Source: Mortierella alpina
Lineage: Eukaryota > Mortierellomycota > Mortierellomycetes > Mortierellales > Mortierellaceae
Direction: 5' to 3'
Length of the DNA: 64,000 nucleotides
Assembly (NCBI GenBank): GCA_029449245.1
Contig: JANATF010000001.1
Span: forward strand, 3,472,001 to 3,536,000
The translations under genes and the position numbers were made by a program. Shown piece after piece: positions 37,672-48,269 of this stretch. Under the pieces are notes generated by a model that did no database searches, was not told the origin of the DNA, and worked only from the letters and a program-made list of their open reading frames with translations. Position 1 is the first letter of the stretch, and every line of letters begins with the position of its first letter.

Positions 37672-39476
37672 ATGTTGTCCGTTACTGCCATGCGCCGAGT
37701 CACGGCCTCTCCTGCCTTCAAGCGTGCACTCTCCACCTCGAGACCCACCCTCTTTGCTGCTGCCCAGTCCTCCATCCCTCGCACAAAGCTCTTCATCAAT
37801 GGCGAGTTCATCGACTCTAAGACCGACAAGTGGATCGAGCTCCGCAACCCTGTAAGCATTCCGTCCTGAATCCACATCTCGCCATTGTCGACGCCTCTTT
37901 TAGCCATCTCTACAACGAACTAATAAGAAATATCTCATTTCTCGCTTTTCTTTGTATCCCTCTAGGCCACTCAAGAGATTGTCACACTCGTCCCCGAGGC
38001 TACTCCCGACGAGCTCAAGTATGCTGCCGACAGCGCTGCTGAGGCCTTCAAGACCTGGAAAAAGACTTCGATTCTCCACCGCCAGCGCAAGATGCTTGAC
38101 CTCCAGCTCTTGATCCGTGACAACATGGACAGAATCGCGCACTCGATCACCCTGGAGCAGGGCAAGACTTTGGCCGATGCCCGTGGTGATGTCCTTCGTG
38201 GTCTGCAGGTCGTCGAATCTGCCTGTGCCATTCCTCACATGATCATGGGAGACAATCTGGAGGTGGCCACCGATATGGACACGTACACCATTCGCGAGCC
38301 CCTCGGTGTTGTTGGTGGTATCACGCCCTTCAACTTCCCTGCTATGATTCCCCTGTGGATGTTCCCCTTGGCCAACGTCATTGGAAACACCTGCGTCCTC
38401 AAGCCTTCTGAGAAGGATCCCGGCGCAACCATGATCCTGGCTGAGCTTGCCCAGAAGGCTGGAATCCCCGCTGGTGTCTTGAACATTGTTCATGGTGCCA
38501 AGGACACCGTCAACTTTATCTGCGACAATGAACACATCAAAGCCATCTCGTTTGTTGGAAGCGACCAGGCCGGTCAGTACATCCATGAGCGTGGTTCCCG
38601 TAACGGCAAGCGTGTTCAGGTAACGACTCTACTGCCCATCGCATAACCCAGACCCTGCGGTGTGTAAGAATGGCTTTTTTAACAGCTTCTCTGCGCCATT
38701 CATCATTATCTTAGGCTAACCTGGGTGCCAAGAACCATGGAATCATCATGCCTGATGCCAACAAGAACCATACCTTGAACCAGTTGACTGGCGCTGCCTT
38801 TGGTGCTGCTGGTCAGCGCTGCATGGCCCTTTCGACCGTTGTCTTTGTCGGCAAGGCCAAGGAGTGGCTTCCCGAGCTCGTTGAGCGCGCCCAGAAGCTG
38901 AAGGTCTCCTCTGGCTTCGAGGCGGACGCAGACCTCGGCCCCTTGATCTCACCCGAGTCGCTTAAGAGAGTTGAGCGCCTCATTGAGTCTGGTGTCAAGG
39001 AGGGCGCAGATTTGGTGCTCGATGGACGTGGCCTCAAGGTGCAAAAGTACGAGAAGGGCAACTTTATTGGACCCAGCATCCTGACCAACGTCAAGACCGA
39101 CATGGAGTGCTACCGCGAGGAGATTTTCGGACCCGTCCTGGTCTGCTTGAATGCCGATACCTTGGATGAGGCCATTGACATTATCAACAAGAACCCCTAC
39201 GGTAACGGAACCGCCATCTTTACCCAGAGCGGTGCCACTGCCAGAAAGTTTGCGAATGAGGTCGATGCTGGCCAGGTCGGTATCAATGTCCCCATTCCCG
39301 TGCCATTGCCCATGTTCTCGTTCACCGGCTCGCGCGGCTCGATCCGTGGCGACGTCAACTTTTACGGCAAGTCTGGAATCAGCTTCTACACCTCGACCAA
39401 GACCGTCACTGCCCTCTGGCGCCACGAGGACGCCGACGCCAATGCCTCTGCCGTCAACATGCCCACCATGAAGTAA
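37672..39476 (+). CDS. Methylmalonate-semialdehyde dehydrogenase, mitochondrial
   Basis: Three exons (37672-37851, 37966-38619, 38715-39476) give 531 residues, the usual length for ALDH6-type enzymes. The N-terminus ([24 protein letters not shown]) is an Arg/Ser-rich mitochondrial presequence. Family motifs: [79 protein letters not shown] and catalytic C314 in [10 protein letters not shown]. The C-terminus [19 protein letters not shown] is typical of this subfamily. It oxidises methylmalonate and malonate semialdehydes to propionyl- and acetyl-CoA in valine and pyrimidine breakdown, with CoA and NAD. Very C-rich third positions suggest high expression. Nothing odd seen. Confidence 0.95.
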
Positions 39477-39992
39477 ATAGGGGCGGTCAAGCGAGTCGAG
39501 CATTTACCATTGTATCATATTAGAACCGACAATTCGCGCAAAAAAAAAAAACATTATTACAACCAGACCCGTTCGTTTCGGCTCCAAGCTTGAGAATGCC
39601 AAGCGGACAGACGCTTTACGCAGAATGAGTTCAAATGTCCTCGCACAACTCCTCCATCTCCAACTGCCTTGTTCTCCCCTGTATGCCTTGTTCTCCCCTG
39701 TACGCCTTGTTCTCCCCTGTACGCCTCGAGTCACTTTCGCTTTAGGAACACGCCGAGCCGGCCGGCCCCTAAACGCCCAATAAACCTGCAGACTTAAAAG
39801 CGACAACCTCGCGTTCAATCCGCTCCCTTCCACCATTACCCTCATTCGCGCTCCTCATTGCACGACACTCATCTGTGGATTTTCGCTCTCGCGTTCATTT
39901 TCATTCCCTCACCTCACTTTCTCTGCCTTCCAGCTGGCACGTCCGCACAGACCTCCCCCCTGCTCTCTTCAATCCGCGTACCGCCCTCTAAA
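39477..39992. other. Intergenic region with a small tandem repeat
   Basis: About 515 bp between the dehydrogenase and the third GMC gene; it holds the 19-nt tandem repeat listed next and a CT-rich leader from about 39890. Confidence 0.5.
39666..39722. repeat. Three tandem copies of a 19-nt unit
   Basis: The unit GCCTTGTTCTCCCCTGTAY is repeated three times head to tail with a single T/C difference in the first copy. Recent slippage-type minisatellite. Confidence 0.9.
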
Positions 39993-42143
39993 ATGTTTGC
40001 TCCAAACCCTTGGTTGATGAAGAGCGCGATATCGGCCTTGAACACCATCTCATACCTTACCCACCTTCCAGAGGAAGGCAAAAACACCTGGGATCATGCC
40101 AAGGACTCACAGGAGCACTATGACTACATCGTCCTCGGAGGTGGGTATCGCTCGGGTGCTCGTAACATACCTTCACAACTACTTCCTGTCCTCTAAACCA
40201 TTCAAAACGAACTATATATCGTTTTAACAGGTGGCAGCGCCGGCTGCGTAGTGGCAAGCCGACTGGCAGAGGATCCCAAGGTCAAAGTCTTGGTCCTCGA
40301 GGCCGGATACACGGACGAGATCATGTCCTCAAAGACTCCGGCGGTCTACCTCCTCACCGTCGACTCACCCACGGACTGGCAACTCCAGAGTACACCACAG
40401 GCGCATGCAGGGAACCGGATCATGAAACAACCGAGAGGCAAGATTCTTGGAGGTACGAGTGCCATGAACGCCATGATGTACCACCGAGGCCCTGCCTCGG
40501 ACTACGACGAGTGGGAGTCACTCGGCAACCCGGGGTGGTCTTACAAGGAGTGTTTGCCTTACTTCAAGAAATCGGAGGGCTTTAATGACCCGAATTTGCT
40601 GGCCAGCCATCCACAGGGTCCCTTGACGAGCCGTGTGCGCAAGGCAGCCTACGAGACACATGATCCAGAGTACCATGGCACGGATGGACCTTGGCAAGTC
40701 ACCTACCATAACTTGTTCGGGTCGTCGGAGGGGTTCATTCAAGCCAACATTGCAGAAGGCGTTGAGTTCAACAAGGACTTCAATGGGGAATCGACTCTGG
40801 GAGTCAACAGGATCCAAACGTTCATTCAACGGGATGCTGTTCGCAGTTCGCTGTCGAGAGCGTTCTTGAAACCGAAGGGTATTGTCCCAGGAGGTGGCTC
40901 ACGAGGCACCATCCGCGTTGTTTATGGCGCCGAGGTGAGACGCGTCCTGGTACAGATGAGGAAGGGTGTCAAAGTGGCCTACGGAGTCGAGTTTGTGGAC
41001 CATAAGAAAAGTATGGCTTGTTGAAGGAAATCGGCTCGCTTCAACCCTTTTTTTTTTTTTTTTCTCTCTGTCTAACCACGAATCTTGTTCACTTTAAACC
41101 TAGTTGTGCGACGTGTTGCGGCCGTGCGGGAGGTTCTGCTCTGTGCAGGTGCATTCGGTTCCCCACATCTGCTTCTTGCCTCCGGTATTGGACCCTCGCC
41201 TCAACCGCCCATTCCTCATATCCACACTCTTCCAGGAGTTGGAGCGAATCTAGCAGATCATCTGGGAATCGGTGTCGTTTTTCGAGCTCGTAACCGCTGC
41301 GAGACCATTCAGCAACAAATGGCACTCGGTGGTGTGATACGGTCATATCTCAATTACAAACTCCGTGGCATAGGTGCGTTTTCAAGTCAGGTTGGAGAGG
41401 CCGCCAATTTTTTGCGTCTGGAAGACATTGCGCCAGAGTTTGTTGCACGGGAGAAGGCCAACGGAACATACAAGGAGCGAGCAAGTGGGCCAAACTCGCC
41501 TCATCTAGAAATCATCTTTGCACCCTATTATGTCAGGAAGCATGGAGCGATCATGGCGCCGGACACAAAGATCTACTTCAGCTTGATCGCCTTGCTTCTC
41601 AACCCATGCTCTTCTGGAACTGTCAAGATTGCGGCCAAGAAGGAGAGTAGTGCGGGCGCTGGCTCTGGCTCTGTTCCTGCAGAGATGGATACTGTGATTG
41701 ACCCCAACTACTTTTCGGACGCGTTTGATGCGCGTGTGATGGCTGAGGGCGTCAAGTTCATCAGGAAGCTGGGCCGTAGGATGAATAAGGATCCCGAGAC
41801 TGGTGGAAGAGAAGTGTTTCCAGGAGAGGCGGCTGTTCAGGATCAGGATGATGCAGGGCTTCAAAAGTATGTTCGTGAGAATGCAGAGACCTATTATCAC
41901 CCTACGTCAACCTGTCGCATGGGTCCCGCCTCTGATCCCCTGGCAGTAGTGGATCATCGACTGAATGTCTATGGTATTGATCGTCTGCGGGTCATCGATG
42001 CGAGCGTGATGCCCAAGCTCCCAGCGGCTCACACTTGCGCACCCACGGTGATGATTGCAGAAAAGGCGGCTGATATGATCAAGGAAGACTGGCAGGACCC
42101 AGAGACTAGACAGCAGGACGACGTAATTTCTGCCAGACTTTGA
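39993..42143 (+). CDS. GMC-family FAD oxidoreductase (paralogue 3)
   Basis: Three exons (39993-40140, 40231-41010, 41104-42143) give 655 residues. Motifs: LGGGSAGCVVASRL, VLVLEAGY, GGTSAMNAMMYHRGPASDYDEW, AGAFGSPHLLLASGI, YYHPTSTCRMGP and PAAHTCAPTVMIAEKAADMI. It is clearly closer to paralogue 1 than to paralogue 2 (same ASDYDEW, LFGSSEGFI, TFIQR, HTCAPT blocks). The two introns sit at the same codons and phases as introns in the other two, so all three come from one ancestor; paralogue 3 has lost, or never had, the extra introns of paralogue 1. Its N-terminus (MFAPNPWLMKSAISAL) is less hydrophobic. A T-run of 19 lies in the second intron. Substrate unknown. Confidence 0.88.
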
Positions 42144-42588
42144 AAAATACATGAACGCGTTCTATATCTGCATAACCTGCAGTTCCACAGTCCACGCCTT
42201 ACTCGCGCGACTGATGCACACCCGCCATATCGACCACTGTATCGCGACCCTTCTAAAGATTGGGAGACAAACCACACCTATCGTCGGGAGTCAACATCAT
42301 AGCGTACAGCAACTGGTCGTCTCAGGAGACGTTCCAGCATTTTTATCTGATCGTTCAGCTCAGCCTAGCTCATAGTTCATTATAGAAGCTAAGTCTGCAA
42401 TGCAGTCGTGACATTTCTCTTGTTACCAGTCATCGATTTACTGCCATAACCATTCAGAATTGTACAATGACTGAAAATGAAGTAAACGGGCTTGTTGTAG
42501 TGGCACTTGGCGGCCACCAACAACTGTCCATCTTACCAGGTAATAATGTGTGTGTTTCGTTTTGAAGGGTGCGTAGAAAAAAAAAAAA
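42144..42588. other. Spacer before the inverted duplication
   Basis: It holds the 3' region of GMC paralogue 3 and ends in an A16 run at the border of the inverted repeat. Nothing else is seen. Confidence 0.5.
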
Positions 42589-43219
42589 AAAAGCGATGGA
42601 GTGGGAAAAAGCGCGCGTTCGGCGGGATCCGCCTCTGTACCTCCATATCTCGAAATACCTCTGTATAGTGGAACCAACCCTCTTTAATTGCAAGAATATG
42701 TTCACAGGATCATGATACGCCGGCTGAAACGCAAATTCAGAACAGTTAAGGAGGTAACAGCCCTTAATAGCTCGCTTAGCTTAGTCGGTAGAGCGTTGTG
42801 CTAATAACGCAAAGGCCGCAGGTTCGATCCCTGCAGTGAGCAGTTCCTTTTTGCTTCTTTTTGCCCCATCAGTTCGTTTTTTTGCTGCGAAAACTGCGAA
42901 AATCTCCTTCTCAGCTTCGCCTCCGTCTCTTGCCGCCCATCAGTGTCTCTTTTTCTCTGCCCGCGACACTTGGCACAATGCCTTCGCTGCTTCCTTTTTC
43001 ATTAAATGGATGCGCAGCCAGCGACATCGTCCGAGTGTCAGAATATCCCTTTTGAACAATTGGTACGTTAGGACATCATAATCAGCTCAGGTACATCAAA
43101 GGGCAATGTATGGAGTTTGTGGGTCAGGTGGATCGGCACCCTTGTTACTCTCACACGAGTGGCCATATCTTCCAAGAGAATTGTAAAGGCGGCAATGATG
43201 AATAAGTGCTGGACAATCA
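42589..43219 (+). repeat. Left arm of a ~0.6-kb inverted duplication
   Basis: The reverse complement of this arm recurs at 44545-45169. Reading the two side by side I find very few differences (for example GATCATG against GACCATG near 42709, and a handful near the inner end), so they are close to 99% alike over most of the length. The arm starts at an A run and ends near ATGATGAATAAG. It contains a complete tRNA-Ile gene and about 240 bp after it. Borders are by eye, plus or minus 10 bp. Confidence 0.88.
42770..42842 (+). tRNA. tRNA-Ile (anticodon AAT), no intron
   Basis: 73 bases including the discriminator A. The cloverleaf is complete: acceptor stem GCTCGCT with AGTGAGC (one G-T pair), D-arm with GTCGGTAGAGC, anticodon stem TTGTG/CGCAA with loop CTAATAA (anticodon AAT), and T-arm GCAGG-TTCGATC-CCTGC containing the internal B box. 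CCA is not encoded, as normal in eukaryotes. Confidence 0.95.
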
Positions 43220-44544
43220 TCAAGTTCGAAAATTCGAAAGCGTACTCCTTTGAAGGTATGAGCACTGGCCAGCATCTTTTTGTGCTTACCCCGAGCTCCC
43301 CCACAAGTGTATAATTGCCTCTCACCCCAAACTCGCACCGAACAGCGAAGATGAGTGCTAGTCGGTACCAACATCAGTGTAAAAGTATCTATTTTTCTCA
43401 CGAGGGCAAACAGAGAATTTCCGATGGCGAAGAAATGATTTATTTGCACGGCCATAAAAAAAAATAGGCCCGGCGGGGGCTGCCTCGGTCAAAGACTCCA
43501 AGCAAGGTATGGCCGCTTAGGATAGTATGACCTTGCGTACGAGTGCAATGAAGACGGCTACAAGTATGTGGTATTAGTTGTCGATGTCTGTACTAGATTT
43601 TATCACTATGTATAGATGTATAGCCTGACGTCGCGCGGCGGTTCAGTGTTGACTTGAAGGTCCTTTACTCTCTTTAAAAAGCAAGTGTAGAGCAGAGCAG
43701 GAAGCCATGATGTGTTGGGCGTGCATCATGAAGACCGAGCGAAGAAGAACGGGGATGAGGAAACGCAATGAGCCACACAGCGAAGAGAGATCTCTTGCCC
43801 ACTCATTTTTGTTTAACAGGGCGGCGAGTAAGGATTATGGTGCTTGGCAAGGGAGAGGGGACAATGGAGAATAGAGAAAGATGGACACTGTAGCATCACG
43901 AACAGTGGGCGATTCCTCCACTGATCACGCCGTGGCTGGCGTGACCAGAGGAGTTGAGGTAAGGAGTAAAGGTGTGCGAATGGAGCCAGGCACGAAGGTG
44001 TTCGAATGGAGAGAGGTACGAATTCTGTGAGGTACGCGTCCATAAAACGATGTGCATGACGCAACACTACGGTCTGTACCTGAGAGCGGCGATGACGGGA
44101 ACCATGCTCGATGTGAGCTGCTCCTGTGTGCAAGCATCTTCAGATATCTATAGTCTAGATAAACTATGTCTATGTCTGCGACGAGTGACCCTCCCCTTCC
44201 GGGTAGACATAATGATGGCATGACTCCTCTGCCAGTTTCACTCGCCACAGTTAGGCATGATGTATCATGATTCTAAGGCTGCATAGTTCCTCAAACGCTA
44301 TCGTTTGTGAAGACGGACAGGAACACATTCACGGCACCCCTTTTCTTGACCTTTGGCAAGTTGCGTTGCTATCCCAATAGCAACGAATATGCGGCCGATA
44401 AGCCCATGAACAAGTTGCAGAAATCGCAGCCAAGGTTGAGAAATAAACTGGCCCGTGAGATTCATCATCTCTGCGGTTCGGTGTATGATGTGAAGTGAAA
44501 AGTGGTGAAACGCGGGAGTGGTATGTTTTTTTTGTCTCCTTGTC
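43220..44544. other. 1.3-kb spacer between the inverted arms
   Basis: No gene, transposase or terminal repeat is seen. Open frames are short and lack protein character. There is a short A run at about 43457-43465. Confidence 0.6.
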
Positions 44545-45169
44545 CAATGCTTATTCATCATTGCCGCCTTGACAATTCTCTTGGAGATATGGCCATTCGT
44601 GTGAGAGTAACAAGGGTGCCGATCCACCTGACCCACAAACTCCATACATTGCCCTTTGATGTACCTGAGCTGATTATGATGTCCTAACGTACCAATTGTT
44701 CAAAAGGGATATTCTGACACTCGGACGATGTCGCTGGCTGCGCATCCATTTAATGAAAAAGGAAGCAGCGAAGGCATTGTGCCAAGTGTCGCGGGCAGAG
44801 AAAAAGAGACACTGATGGGCGGCAAGAGACGGAGGCGAAGCTGAGAAGGAGATTTTCGCAGTTTTCGCAGCAAAAAAACGAACTGATGGGGCAAAAAGAA
44901 GCAAAAAGGAACTGCTCACTGCAGGGATCGAACCTGCGGCCTTTGCGTTATTAGCACAACGCTCTACCGACTAAGCTAAGCGAGCTATTAAGGGCTGTTA
45001 CCTCCTTAACTGTTCTGAATTTGCGTTTCAGCCGGCGTATCATGGTCCTGTGAACATATTCTTGCAATTAAAGAGGGTTGGTTCCACTATACAGAGGTAT
45101 TTCGAGATATGGAGGTACAGAGGCGGATCCCGCCGAACGCGCGCTTTTTCCCACTCCATCGCTTTTTTT
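44545..45169 (-). repeat. Right arm of the ~0.6-kb inverted duplication
   Basis: Reverse complement of 42589-43219 with only scattered differences. It ends in a T8 run where the left arm has A16. Outside this border the two flanks are unlike each other. Confidence 0.88.
44913..44985 (-). tRNA. tRNA-Ile (anticodon AAT), second copy
   Basis: Identical base for base to the tRNA at 42770-42842 but on the opposite strand, inside the right arm. All cloverleaf features are intact, so both copies should be functional. Confidence 0.95.
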
Positions 45170-45300
45170 TCTTGAGTGCTTGACCAAAGTGATGCTTACA
45201 TCCACATATTGTAACATGGAAAGCTGTTCTTTATTAGACGCTGAATGTGTACTCTTTATGATCTAGCCCCCATGCTCTAGGCGATGCCAAACTCAAAGGT

Positions 45301-46957
45301 TTAATGGCACCCGCAGCCTCCAGTCGAGACTGCAGCCAAAGCCGATTGCATTTGCTTCAAAGACGAGGTACCACTTTTGCGGACTTTTTGTTCGAAATCG
45401 TCCCTGACGGCCTCTGCGAATCCGTCTTCGAGCAGGACGTCCAATCCGGTCAAAGCCAAGCCCTTGGCTGAGCGCAAGGTCGCCAAGTGAGCAACGTCGG
45501 TCTTTGCTTTCGCTGTGAATTCAATAGAATGGTTCGAGACGGTTGGATCAATGATGCTGTCGAGACTGGACAAGTTATAAACTGGATGGATGCCTGGAAC
45601 ATAATGAGCGACGTTGCCCATGTCTGTAGATCCTGAGGGTGCAGCCTCCTGTGCGGCTCGAGGGAGGTATTTCACTCCGAGATCAGTGGTATACTGAGCA
45701 TATCTGGCCGCAAGAAGTTCGTTGTGAGGGACAGGCTGGTACTCCATCTCTTCCGTGATCTTCACGGTGCATCCCGTTGATTCTGCAGCAGCATTGAGGA
45801 TCCTGAACACGTTATCGTGTATCTTCTTATGGTCTCCGGAGTTTGTCGCTCGGTAGAGGATCTTGCCTGCAGCGTAATCAGGAATGACTATGCACAAAAC
45901 CAAGAAAGAGAGCGAACATGTCAGTGCGACTGTGTAAACAAGGTGAAGCCCAAGCGCTTAACGGCGAGAGGAATGAGCATACTATTCGCAGCTTGTCCGC
46001 CGTTGGTGATAATGCAGTGAACTCGGCTAGTTGGTGCTGTCTGCTGGCGAAGCAGTCCAATACCATTGTAAGCTGTTACCATGGCATCGAGTGCATTGAC
46101 ACCTGAGTAGCACGTTGCAAAATAAAAAAATAAAATAAAAGGAAAGCGAAGCAGTTAGAAAAAAGGAAAAGGAATGATCAATATCCTCGCGCAACACACA
46201 ACAATGAGCATCACGTACCTTCCCAAGGCGAGGCCGAGGCGTGGGAAGCTTTACCAAAGTATTCAACAAGCACTCCTCCGACCGAAAGAATGGTCCCATA
46301 AACAATATCGGCGGGCGCTGGATGTGTCATCATACAAGCATCCATTCCGTCAAAGGCGCCTTTCTCAATCAGAGGAATCTTGCCTCCAGTGGTCTCCTCC
46401 GCGGGCGTTCCCACCAGACGAATTCGTCCTTCTAGATTGTACTTCTGCAGCACAGCCTTGACGCCAAGGGCAGCGGCGACACCAGCTATGGCGATCAGGT
46501 TGTGGCCGCAGGCGTGGCCGATACCAGGCAGGGCATCGTACTCTGAGCAAAAACCAATCGTCTTCACTTTTGTGCCGGAGGCCGCTGCTGCAATAGCCGC
46601 AGGCGATTCATACTCGGCCACAAAGGCGGTCTTGATACCATAGGCGTGTCGGGTGACCTTGAAGTCCTTAGCCTCAAGATAGTCGGTCAGGACTTGATGC
46701 GCAAACACTTCCTCATAGCCCAGTTCAGGATTACCATGGATCTACGGCAGCAGTGAGTGCAAGGGGCGAACAGGTTAGCCTGGCTCTGAGTATGAACAGA
46801 CAAGCAGGTAGCATAGTAGAGCGCCAGCGCCTCGTTGAAGGACGTGGGATAGTCACACCTGCAAGCTGAGTTCACGAAGGGAGTCGCTGTGGCTGTCGAT
46901 GGCCTCTTTGGCAACGGAGGCATAGTTGTTTCCGGACGTGCGTGCAGAGAGAGTCAT
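45301..46957 (-). CDS. M20-family amidohydrolase/peptidase (PM20D2-like)
   Basis: Four exons (46957-46859, 46741-46219, 46102-45983, 45887-45301) give 442 residues. Metal and catalytic motifs: GFCSEYDALPGIGHACGHNLIA, GTPAEETTGGKIPLIEKG, MMTHPAP, and the dimerisation-domain start GKASHASASPWEGVNALDAMV. This is the M20D/PM20D2 pattern: a zinc hydrolase that cuts amide bonds in small molecules such as N-acyl amino acids, dipeptides or folate-related conjugates. No signal peptide, so cytosolic. It ends in STGGCGCH. The exon junctions at WEG/VNAL and AAN/IIPDY keep phase 1 and the family sequence. True substrate unknown. Confidence 0.9.
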
Positions 46958-48269
46958 GGCTGGTAGAGCAGGAGCGATGGTAGGAGGAGTAGGTAGTATG
47001 TGTTGGGGAGGAAGAAAGTGGAGACTGTGGAGGGAGGAATGGAAGAGAAGAAACTGAATGAGCAGCGGAATGAACAGCTGAAGAAATAGATGCAGAAAGC
47101 GAGACGGATGTGCGCAAACGTGCACAGTGGGAATAGAGTCTAGTCTACCACTGAGTCCCGTTGCATGATATGCATCTCGACTGGTTGCACACAAAGCACC
47201 TTCGTTGCCTCGTCGCTCTTGAGTTCAGAACATCTTGCCGCTTTACAGTTTCGCGCCATCGCCTGGAAGCAGCTCACGGCTATATCTTTCCGCACAATGT
47301 TTCTGTTTTTGGTGCGCTTGTTTGTCAGGCGAAAGCAATGTTTTTCTCTCTAGGCGTCGTAGATCTGGCACAGACAAGAGGCCTGGATAATAATGCATCC
47401 GGCATGCCAAGATGTTCGAACCGTTAGTTCTTGCGTTTTGAGCCCAGCAGTTCGGAGCAACATGAACTTGGCTGCTAGCGCAAGGTTCGAGCCAAAGGAA
47501 AAGGTACATGTACTTCCATTTCACAGCATTTCGCGTCTCTGCTTATTACCTTGTCGAAGCCGAACCAGGTCACTGAAACGCCCACTGACTCACTTTCCTC
47601 TCTTTCTTCTTAACCCTGCACTAGAGTATGCCAGACCCAAGAGTAAGTGCAATGAATGAGCTTTGCAATGCCGCTTCTGAATGAGCAAGGCACGAACCCA
47701 GGCACCCTCGGCAGCGGACCAACGACCTCGACACCGCTCTCCTCCATCTGTATGCCGCTATCGTACTGGCTCGAGCCCAATATGAAGGTATGTTCGACGC
47801 GAACTTCTCGCGTGTCTGTCTCTGCCCTCTGCTGCTGCCGGCCCATAAAGCCCAACCAGGACACTGAAACGCCTACAGACCCTCTTTCTTCTCTTTGCCT
47901 CAACCCTGCGTTAGAGTCTGCAAGACCCAAGAGGAGGTACCATGAGCTTTGCAATACAGTACCCGTCTGTAGCGGACTAACAACAACCTCTCTCTCTCTC
48001 TCTCTCTCTCGTTCTGTTGGCTGCTAGCGCACAGACTCAAGCCAAATCAAAAGTTACGTCGTTCCTTCAGGCCGTGTCTCGCACTACGCCTCTCTATATG
48101 CATTTGTTTACGCGTTGGGTCCTATTTTCCCCCTTGACCAGCAAGTGCGTTCATCTTTTGCAGTAAAAGGCAATGGCGCGCAATTGACCTGCTGCCAGCA
48201 TGCGAGCATGCGATTGAGGAATTAGGGTGGTGTTTATGACATGTGTACAATTATGTGCTGTCTAATCTC
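46958..48269. other. 1.3-kb intergenic region carrying dispersed repeat copy 2
   Basis: Space upstream of the M20 gene and downstream of the BBE-like gene. The first 200 bp hold the M20 promoter. The rest is largely the repeat listed next. No gene is supported. Confidence 0.5.
47440..48090 (+). repeat. Dispersed repeat family, locus 2 (two to three degenerate units)
   Basis: It has the same ordered words as 27241-27670, on the same strand: GCTGCTAGCGCA, GGTTCGAGCC or GGCTCGAGCC, AACTTCTCGCGT, CCCATAAAGCC, CACTGAAACGCC, AACCCTGC-CTAGAGT, AGACCCAAGAGTAAGTGCAATGA, GAGCAAGGCACGAACCCAGG. Units recur every 290-300 bp (compare about 47643 and 47933). The last unit is interrupted by a CT-dinucleotide run (47989-48010). 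Confidence 0.7.

Noticed and set aside
42836-43081. 81-codon frames identical in both inverted arms (also 44674-44919)
   Set aside because: Identity is explained by the arm duplication; the frame lacks protein character and starts at the tRNA end.
43220-44544. Spacer of the inverted duplication as a transposon body
   Set aside because: No transposase or integrase-like frame, no target-site duplication at the outer borders.
47470-47500. B-box-like GGTTCGAGCC as sign of a tRNA gene
   Set aside because: No cloverleaf can be drawn around it; at most a relic of a SINE-like element.
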